Of a stretch of 9,963 bases of DNA, positions 5,784 to 9,963 are shown piece by piece (position 1 is the first letter of the stretch; every line of letters begins with the position of its first letter). The stretch lies in contig JASHXJ010000201.1 of NCBI GenBank assembly GCA_030043595.1, positions 1 through 9,963 of the forward strand, read 5' to 3'. A program made the position numbers and the translations under genes. The notes under the pieces were generated by a model. It worked only from the letters and a program-made list of their open reading frames with translations, was not told the DNA's origin and did no database searches. Source of the DNA: Trebonia sp. (GTDB lineage: Bacteria > Actinomycetota > Actinomycetes > Streptosporangiales > Streptosporangiaceae).

Positions 5784-6439
5784 GGTGCCGCGCCCAGGTC
5801 GATCACCCGGTCCGCAACGGCCTTCACCAGGCCGCGGTCGTGGCTGGCGAACAGGACACCGCGGCCTTCCCGCTTCTCTGCGAGCAGCCTGCCGGTCAGC
5901 CAGCGGCGGCCCGCCTGATCGAGCCGCTGTTCTGGCTCGTCGAGCAGCACGAGCAGCCGGGGCCGGGCAAAGCACGTCACCAGCGCCAGCCGCCGCCGTT
6001 GCCCGCTGGACAGACCCGCCGGAAGCTGATCCGCCGCCCCGGCCAGCCCGGCCTCGTCAAGCAGGCCGGCGGCATGAGCGTCCGGCGTGGCGTCACCGTG
6101 CGCGGACATCAGCAGCGCCAGGTGCTCAGCAACGGCAAGGTCCGCGAAGAACTCCACGTCATCGAGGACCGCCGCGACGCTCCGCCGCATCCGCGGGTCA
6201 CGTTCGCGCACCGGCTGCCCGCACAGCCGGATGGTCCCCGCCGAGGGCCGGTCCGTCCCGGCGACACAGCGCAGCAGCGTGCTCTTGCCCGAGCCGTTCG
6301 GGCCGACCACCGCGACCGCCTCACCCGAGCGGACCTCCGCATCGATACCGGACAGGACCTCGGCCTCGCCGAACGAGCGGCGCAGTCCTGTAATCGCGAG
6401 GAGCGGCACGGCAGGTTCCGGGCGCAGAGGGGGCTTCAC
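5780..6439 (-). CDS. ABC transporter ATP-binding protein
   Basis: The cytoplasmic ATPase drives the permease encoded immediately downstream. The 219-residue protein has Walker A GPNGSGKST (46-54), signature LSSGQ (143-147), Walker B LLVLLDEPE (162-170), D-loop QRLD (171-174) and the H-loop His200 in FASHD. The Q-loop position reads VLDDVEFF (91-98), so the usual Gln appears to be replaced by Asp. Starts further upstream (to 6682) would overlap the acyl-CoA dehydrogenase and encode low-complexity sequence. GTG 6439 with GAAAG just upstream is preferred, and GTG 6409 is possible. The length fits a single nucleotide-binding domain of the half-transporter type. The gap to the dehydrogenase is 59 nt, so shared transcription is possible. 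Confidence 0.92.
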   Translation of the reverse strand: MKPPLRPEPAVPLLAITGLRRSFGEAEVLSGIDAEVRSGEAVAVVGPNGSGKSTLLRCVAGTDRPSAGTIRLCGQPVRERDPRMRRSVAAVLDDVEFFADLAVAEHLALLMSAHGDATPDAHAAGLLDEAGLAGAADQLPAGLSSGQRRRLALVTCFARPRLLVLLDEPEQRLDQAGRRWLTGRLLAEKREGRGVLFASHDRGLVKAVADRVIDLGAAP

Positions 6440-6498
6440 GGCTTTCAGCGTAGACCGCTGGCAGCGCGGTAGATACTTGCGCCGCCGAGCCGGCAGTT

Positions 6499-7659
6499 TC
6501 ACCCTTTGAGCAGCTGGCGGGCCATGACCACGCGCTGGATCTGGTTCGTGCCCTCGTAGATCTGGGTGATCTTGGCGTCGCGCATCATCCGCTCGACCGG
6601 GTAGTCGCTGACGTAGCCGTACCCGCCGAGCAGCTGCACCGCGTCCGTGGTCACCGCCATCGCCACGTCCGAGGCCAGGCACTTGCAGGCCGAGGAGAAG
6701 AAGGTCAGGTCGGGCACCTGCTCGCCGGCCATCGCCCGCTCAGAGCGCGCCGCCGCCGCGTAGGTGAGCTGCCGGGCGGCCTCGAGCCGCATCGCCATGT
6801 CGGCGAGCATGAACTGCACGCCCTGGAAGTCGGCCACGGCGTGCCCGAACTGCCTGCGTTCCTTCACGTAGCCAAGCGCGTAGTCCAGCGCGCCCTGCGC
6901 GATCCCCAGCGCCTGCGCGGCGATCGTGATCCGGGTGTGGTCCAGCGTCCGCAGCGCGATCTTGAACCCCTCCCCCTCGTCGCCGATCAGCCGGTCCGCG
7001 GGGATCTCGCAGTTGTCGAAGTACAGCTCCCTCGTCGGCGAGCCCTTGATGCCCAGCTTGTGCTCCGGCGCCCCGAAGCTGAAGCCGGCGTCGCCGTCCT
7101 CGACCACGAACGCGGAGATGCCGTTCGGGCCGGCGGCGGGATCGGTCACCGCCATCACCGTGTAGAACTTCGACACGCCCGCGTTGGTGATCCACCGCTT
7201 CACGCCGTTGAGCACGAAGCCCGCGCCGGAGCGCACCGCCCGGGTGCGCATCGCCGCCGCGTCCGAGCCCGCCTCTGGCTCGGACAGGGCGTAGGAGAAC
7301 ATGGCCTCGCCGCGCGCCACCGGCGGCAGATAGCGGGCCCGCACGCCAGCAGAGCCGCCGAGCAGCAGCGGCATCGTGCCGAGCTTGTTCACCGCGGGGA
7401 TCAGCGACGACGACGCGCACGCCCGGGCGACCTCCTCGATGACGAGCACGCTGGCCAGGGCGTCGCCGCCGGCGCCGCCGTACTCCTCGGGGATGTGCAC
7501 GGCGTGGAAGTCGGCCTTGACCAGCGCCTCGTACACGTCCCAGGGGAACTCCCCGGTCCGGTCGATCTCCGCGGCCCGCGGCGCGATCTTGTCGTCGGCG
7601 AGCGCGCGGATGGCCTCGCGCAGTGCCTGGTGCTCTTCCGACAGTGCGAACGTGCTCAT
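6499..7659 (-). CDS. Acyl-CoA dehydrogenase (FAD-dependent, short/medium-chain type)
   Basis: The 386-residue flavoprotein oxidises an acyl-CoA to the 2,3-enoyl-CoA and passes electrons to an electron-transfer flavoprotein. It has the three usual domains: N-terminal helical (about 8-118), middle beta (121-228) with YALSEPEAGSDAAA (123-136) and KRWITNAG (154-161) for FAD and acyl-CoA contact, and C-terminal helical (about 235-386). The C-terminal domain has RRQFGHAVADFQGVQ and the end motif QIYEGTNQIQRVVMARQLL. Glu369 in YEGT is the expected catalytic base of the short/medium-chain group. ATG 7659 gives the family's normal length; upstream sequence is Arg/Gly/Pro low-complexity. The ribosome site is weak. 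Lying just after purE, it corresponds in position to fadE25 in mycobacteria. Which acyl chain or branched-chain intermediate it uses cannot be told. Confidence 0.95.
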   Translation of the reverse strand: MSTFALSEEHQALREAIRALADDKIAPRAAEIDRTGEFPWDVYEALVKADFHAVHIPEEYGGAGGDALASVLVIEEVARACASSSLIPAVNKLGTMPLLLGGSAGVRARYLPPVARGEAMFSYALSEPEAGSDAAAMRTRAVRSGAGFVLNGVKRWITNAGVSKFYTVMAVTDPAAGPNGISAFVVEDGDAGFSFGAPEHKLGIKGSPTRELYFDNCEIPADRLIGDEGEGFKIALRTLDHTRITIAAQALGIAQGALDYALGYVKERRQFGHAVADFQGVQFMLADMAMRLEAARQLTYAAAARSERAMAGEQVPDLTFFSSACKCLASDVAMAVTTDAVQLLGGYGYVSDYPVERMMRDAKITQIYEGTNQIQRVVMARQLLKG

Positions 7660-7984
7660 CACCCGATGGTAACCGCGACGGCGCGCGCCGACCCCGCCGC
7701 CACCACCCGGCCGGACGCGGCACGGTGCCGCGCGGCGCGGCGTGCTTGCCGCTGCTGCGGTACAGCCCGAAGACGCGCAGCGGCCGGCTCCTGGCAACAG
7801 AAAGAAACGTCATTGTTCCCCCTCGACCCGGGCGCACAACGGACCCGTCTCCCCGGCCGGCCGTCCAGCCAGTCCCCTTCCGGCTGCCGTGCGCCGCTAC
7901 GAGCATGCCCGGCACTGCCAGGCATGAAACAGCCCGGAGGAGGGGTACGGGTGGCAGCCGGGCGGGATCGTTCGGGATAAGGGA
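7660..7984. other. 325-nt intergenic region between purE and acyl-CoA dehydrogenase
   Basis: There is no protein I would call a gene. The minus strand has an ATG at 7813 with a good GAGGGGG site 4 nt upstream, but its frame does not stop until 6740, inside the dehydrogenase, and reads as Arg-rich shadow sequence. A second minus strand frame (7925-7659) ends with TGA overlapping the dehydrogenase ATG, but it is also low-complexity. The patch 7793-7816 is unusually A-rich and could be part of a promoter or 5' leader for the dehydrogenase. A 23-nt imperfect palindrome lies at 7904-7926. Confidence 0.5.
7904..7926 (-). terminator. Palindromic stem-loop downstream of purE
   Basis: CATGCC (7904-7909) pairs with GGCATG (7921-7926). 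After one C/A mismatch, GGC (7911-7913) pairs with GCC (7917-7919) around a 3-nt loop. It lies about 60 nt past the purE stop on the minus strand. There is no T-run, so it may be a U-less terminator, an mRNA 3' stabiliser, or a protein-binding palindrome upstream of the dehydrogenase. Confidence 0.35.
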
Positions 7985-8485
7985 CTAGAGCATGGAGCGC
8001 AGTGCCGCGCCCTTTGCACGGGCCTGCTCCGTGAGGCGGGCCTGAAAAGCTGTCATCTTTGCCCGCAGCACCGGGTCCGCCACAGCCAGGATGCGCACCG
8101 CGAGCAGCCCCGCGTTGCGCGCGCCGGCCACCGCCACCGTCGCCACCGGGATGCCCGCCGGCATCTGCACGATCGACAGCAGCGAATCCATGCCGTCCAG
8201 GTACTTCAGCGGCACCGGGACGCCGATCACCGGCAGCGGCGTCACCGACGCCAGCATGCCCGGCAGGTGCGCGGCACCGCCGGCCCCGGCGATGATGACC
8301 CTGAGCCCGCGCTGACCGGCCTGCTCGCCGTAGGCGATCATCTCCCTGGGCATGCGGTGCGCCGACACGACGTCCGCCTCATAGGGAACGCCGAACTCAT
8401 CGAGGGCCTCGGCCGCCGCGCTCATCACCGGCCAGTCCGAGTCGCTGCCCATGACGACGCCGACCAGCGGTGCTTCCGTTTGCAC
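7985..8485 (-). CDS. purE: N5-carboxyaminoimidazole ribonucleotide mutase (PurE, class I)
   Basis: PurE moves the carboxyl group of N5-CAIR to carbon 4 to give CAIR in de novo purine synthesis, acting after PurK; it is an octamer in the cytoplasm. From GTG 8485 the product has 166 residues, normal for class I PurE. Motifs seen are VMGSDSDWPVM, SAHRMP (with the catalytic His), AGAGGAAHLPGM, LDGMDSLLSIVQMP and AGARNAGLLAVRIL. A longer start, ATG 8539, adds 18 residues (an ETGETPET-type repeat) and would overlap the upstream discoidin gene by 14 nt. I prefer GTG 8485 because the extension is low-complexity and relatives begin close to the VGVVMGSDSD segment, but the ribosome site AGGGG is only 2 nt from GTG. 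purK, commonly next to purE, is not in the window. Confidence 0.93.
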   Translation of the reverse strand: MQTEAPLVGVVMGSDSDWPVMSAAAEALDEFGVPYEADVVSAHRMPREMIAYGEQAGQRGLRVIIAGAGGAAHLPGMLASVTPLPVIGVPVPLKYLDGMDSLLSIVQMPAGIPVATVAVAGARNAGLLAVRILAVADPVLRAKMTAFQARLTEQARAKGAALRSML

Positions 8486-8487
8486 GG

Positions 8488-8532
8488 CCCCTAGCGTAAC
8501 CGTTTCCGGCGTTTCCCCCGTTTCGCTAGGGG
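8488..8532 (-). promoter_or_regulatory. Inverted repeat at the discoidin stop / purE start junction
   Basis: CCCCTAGCG (8488-8496) and CGCTAGGGG (8524-8532) are exact reverse complements separated by 27 nt. On the minus strand the first arm contains the TAG stop of the discoidin gene (8526-8528). The second arm contains the AGGGG just before the GTG of purE. The loop holds three near-repeats of CGTTTCC with a 9-nt period. A stem here would sequester the purE initiation region and could be opened by ribosomes finishing the upstream gene. This function is inferred; the repeat itself is certain. Confidence 0.5.
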
Positions 8533-9302
8533 ATGCCATCGACCGTGACCTGGTGCACGAATACCTGGTAGGTGCCCGCGCCGTCCGGCGGCAGGTGAGT
8601 GAACCACAGCAGGACGTAGCGCGCGCGTACCGCGCGGGCGAGCTTGAGGGTGAGCACGGCTGCGGTGGCCGTGGCGGTTCTCGCCACGGCCAGGTGCTGC
8701 AGGGACGGCACGGTGCCGAGCCGGAGCTCGACGCGGGCGCCTGGCAGGCCGCCCAGCGTGAGGCGGACGGACGTGATCGTGACCGTCCGGCCCATGTCGA
8801 GCAGCAGGCCGGTGCCTGCCTTCAGGCCGCCGAAGCTCGCCGTCGCGTACCACTGGGTCAGCCAGCCGCTGGCGGGGTCGGTGATGACGTGGCCGGCGCT
8901 GCGCGGGTTGTCGCCGTCGGCGGTCCCGTCGGGGCCGAACGCGATGGCGCTGACGGGCACGATCGTCTGCGTCTGCGGCTGCGGTGCGGTGGACTGGTGC
9001 GAGGCCGCGGACGGCGCGATCGCGGGGGCGGTCGCGGGCGGTGCGCTCACCGGGGCAGCGGATCGCGCTGGGTGCCCGCCGGCGACGGCGGCCGCGGAGG
9101 CTGCCGCGCCGCTGGCAGCACCGGCGGAGCCCGGCACATGGGCGGCGAACTCGAACGACGCGTAGCCGAGGGCGCCGAGAGCCGCTACGCCGAGCACCGC
9201 GGCCTGCCACGCCCGGCGCCGGGCACTCGCCCGTGTGCGCGTGCCGTCGCGCCGGTCCGGGGCGGGCAGGGGGTCCTGGCCGCCGTCCCCAGTAGGTGTC
9301 AC
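8526..9302 (-). CDS. Membrane-anchored discoidin-like domain protein, copy 2
   Basis: The 258-residue product starts at GTG 9302, the only usable start, since upstream in-frame codons back to a TGA include no ATG, GTG or TTG. A GGAG lies 12 nt upstream, which is rather far. The layout is a polar, Arg-rich cytosolic N-terminus (1-32), one membrane helix (about 33-50, WQAAVLGVAALGALGYAS), an Ala/Pro/Ser/Thr linker (about 55-112), and a discoidin-like domain (about 117-258). The domain has IAFGPDGTADGDNP, TQWYATASFGGL, GTGLLLDMGRTVT, VRARYVLLWFTHLPPD and GTYQVFVHQVTVDG. The topology places the domain outside the membrane, where it may bind an envelope glycan or protein. It lies 108 nt downstream of copy 3 and directly abuts purE, suggesting cotranscription. 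A DNA stretch of 39 nt is identical to copy 3. Confidence 0.85.
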   Translation of the reverse strand: MTPTGDGGQDPLPAPDRRDGTRTRASARRRAWQAAVLGVAALGALGYASFEFAAHVPGSAGAASGAAASAAAVAGGHPARSAAPVSAPPATAPAIAPSAASHQSTAPQPQTQTIVPVSAIAFGPDGTADGDNPRSAGHVITDPASGWLTQWYATASFGGLKAGTGLLLDMGRTVTITSVRLTLGGLPGARVELRLGTVPSLQHLAVARTATATAAVLTLKLARAVRARYVLLWFTHLPPDGAGTYQVFVHQVTVDGIP

Positions 9303-9355
9303 GGCCGACCGGTACTCCAGGCGTTCTGTGTCGTCCAGTTGGGGTTGCTCCCCAT
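9299..9355 (-). other. Possible 18-codon leader ORF overlapping discoidin copy 2
   Basis: ATG 9355 opens a frame reading MGSNPNWTTQNAWSTGRP that stops at TGA 9299-9301, overlapping the GTG 9302 start as GTGA. There is no clear ribosome site, and a 5-bp hairpin (TGGGG 9340-9344 with CCCCA 9350-9354) covers its start. The 4-nt overlap is typical of coupled translation, but a chance occurrence is quite possible. Confidence 0.2.
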
Positions 9356-9410
9356 CGGTGTCGCGGGCCGGTCCCGGTCAGCGCCGACTGGCCGGGAGGT
9401 CAACGGCCGG

Positions 9411-9963
9411 TCAGAGGCGGCCGTTCACCACGACACGGTACACGGTCGCCTGGTAACGCCCTGTGCCGTTTGGCGGAAGAAGGGTGAACCAGATCAGCAC
9501 GTACCTCGCGCGGACCGGGGACCGCAGCCGCAGCACGATCGTTCCGCCAGCGCCTGAGGCGCGCGCCGCGACGTGCAGGTCGCTCAGGACGGCCGTGTCG
9601 CCGACGCGCAGTTGCAGGTCAGCGCCCAGGTAGCCGCCGAGGTCGATCCGCACGCTGGTGACCGTGACCGTCCGGCCCATGTCGAGCAGCAGGCCGGTGC
9701 CCTTCTTGAGCAGACCGAAGTGCGGCGTCGTGTACCAGTCGGTGCGCCACGGCAGCGTCGCGCCACGGGTGATGGTGAATCTCGCGGCCTGCGGGTTGTC
9801 GCCGTCGGCTGTGCCGGCCGGGCCGAACGCCACGGCGCGCCCGATGGTGAGCACCCGCACGGGTGCGGCGGCGGCCGGGTGCGGGGCCGCGGAGGTCTGC
9901 GCCTTGGGCTTGGCGGGCGCGGTGGCGGGCTTGGCGCCGTGGCCGGAGGTGCCGGACGTGGGC
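9411..9963 (-). CDS. Membrane-anchored discoidin-like domain protein, copy 3 (N-terminus beyond window)
   Basis: The frame is open from the window edge to TGA 9411-9413, about 183 residues visible. The first 35 or so are a Pro/Ala/Lys/Thr-rich linker (KPATAPAKPKAQTSAAP), and the rest is the discoidin-like domain. The domain has AVAFGPAGTADGDNP, TDWYTTPHFGLL, KKGTGLLLDMGRTVT, VRARYVLIWFTLLPPN and GRYQATVYRVVVNG. Copies 1 and 2 have a membrane helix before the linker, so one is expected beyond 9963, but it cannot be seen. A GTG at 9860 is in frame but would begin inside the domain boundary, so it is not a likely start. Of the two other copies, copy 2 looks closest to it at the DNA level. It probably binds an extracellular envelope ligand, by analogy with discoidin-like domains of MviN-associated proteins. 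Confidence 0.82.
   Translation of the reverse strand, partial: PTSGTSGHGAKPATAPAKPKAQTSAAPHPAAAAPVRVLTIGRAVAFGPAGTADGDNPQAARFTITRGATLPWRTDWYTTPHFGLLKKGTGLLLDMGRTVTVTSVRIDLGGYLGADLQLRVGDTAVLSDLHVAARASGAGGTIVLRLRSPVRARYVLIWFTLLPPNGTGRYQATVYRVVVNGRL

Noticed and set aside
5784..6682. Upstream extensions of the ABC permease (to 5975) and of the ABC ATPase (to 6682)
   Set aside because: The added residues are low-complexity, overlap the neighbouring genes deeply, and precede the normal start of each family. The GTGA overlap at 5780-5783 and GTG 6439 are better starts.
6740..7813. ATG 7813 with a strong GAGGGGG ribosome site as a separate gene
   Set aside because: Its frame runs through the acyl-CoA dehydrogenase out of phase until 6740, and after the first 20 or so residues it is Arg-rich shadow sequence. 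It is kept only as an oddity of the gap.
7659..7925. An 88-residue frame whose TGA overlaps the dehydrogenase ATG
   Set aside because: The overlap looks like coupling, but the product is low-complexity Arg/Ala/Gly with no ribosome site and no recognisable features.
1983..7980. 12-mer CGTTCGGGATAA on the minus strand at 1983-1994 and the plus strand at 7969-7980
   Set aside because: Twelve-base matches between two places are expected by chance several times in 10 kb, and the contexts differ.
2035..9557. Long + strand open frames at 2035-3300, 3194-4174, 4305-5720, 5717-6472, 6841-7980 and 8451-9557
   Set aside because: They lie antisense to clearly recognisable minus strand genes, are rich in Arg, Gly, Ala and Pro, and match no family. 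They are the expected by-product of GC-rich codon use.
1..9963. Search for CRISPR repeats, transposases, phage genes, toxin-antitoxin pairs and rRNA/tRNA genes
   Set aside because: No regularly spaced repeats, transposase motifs, terminal inverted repeats with target duplications, or RNA gene signatures were seen.

Overview
The window is very GC-rich, with strong G/C bias at third codon positions, GTG and TTG starts, and overlapping start/stop codons. The genes are typical of Actinomycetota. An acyl-CoA dehydrogenase directly downstream of purE matches the fadE25-purE neighbourhood of Mycobacterium tuberculosis, but I cannot place the organism below phylum level.

Layout. The left end (1-105, + strand) is the last 34 codons of a GntR-type winged-helix regulator. 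A 394-nt non-coding stretch follows, with several inverted repeats and a candidate promoter. It leads to a + strand gene (500-1114) for a cysteine-knuckle, Gly/Pro/Gln-rich protein of unknown function. Every other gene is on the minus strand. From right to left these are: a truncated membrane-anchored discoidin-like protein (9411 to the window edge), a second complete one (8526-9302), purE, an acyl-CoA dehydrogenase, an ABC ATPase and permease pair with a 4-nt overlap, a 43-residue single-membrane-span protein, a TrmH/SpoU RNA methyltransferase, a ketopantoate-reductase-like oxidoreductase, and a third discoidin-like protein (1134-1883).

How the genes relate. PurE and the dehydrogenase form a conserved housekeeping neighbourhood (purine synthesis and acyl-CoA oxidation). 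The ABC pair is a self-contained putative exporter, and the tiny membrane protein and methyltransferase lie close behind it on the same strand. The three discoidin-like proteins share one design: short cytosolic N-terminus, one membrane helix, Ala/Pro/Ser/Thr-rich linker, and a C-terminal domain of about 140 residues. That domain resembles the extracellular domain at the C-terminus of actinobacterial MviN/MurJ-associated proteins.

Most unusual points: this three-member paralogous family, two members in tandem where purK is commonly found; a 9-bp inverted repeat enclosing the stop codon of one member and sitting just before the likely purE start; the unreported-looking 43-residue membrane protein; and the structured leader of the gene at 500. 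I saw no tRNA, rRNA, CRISPR array, transposase or phage gene.
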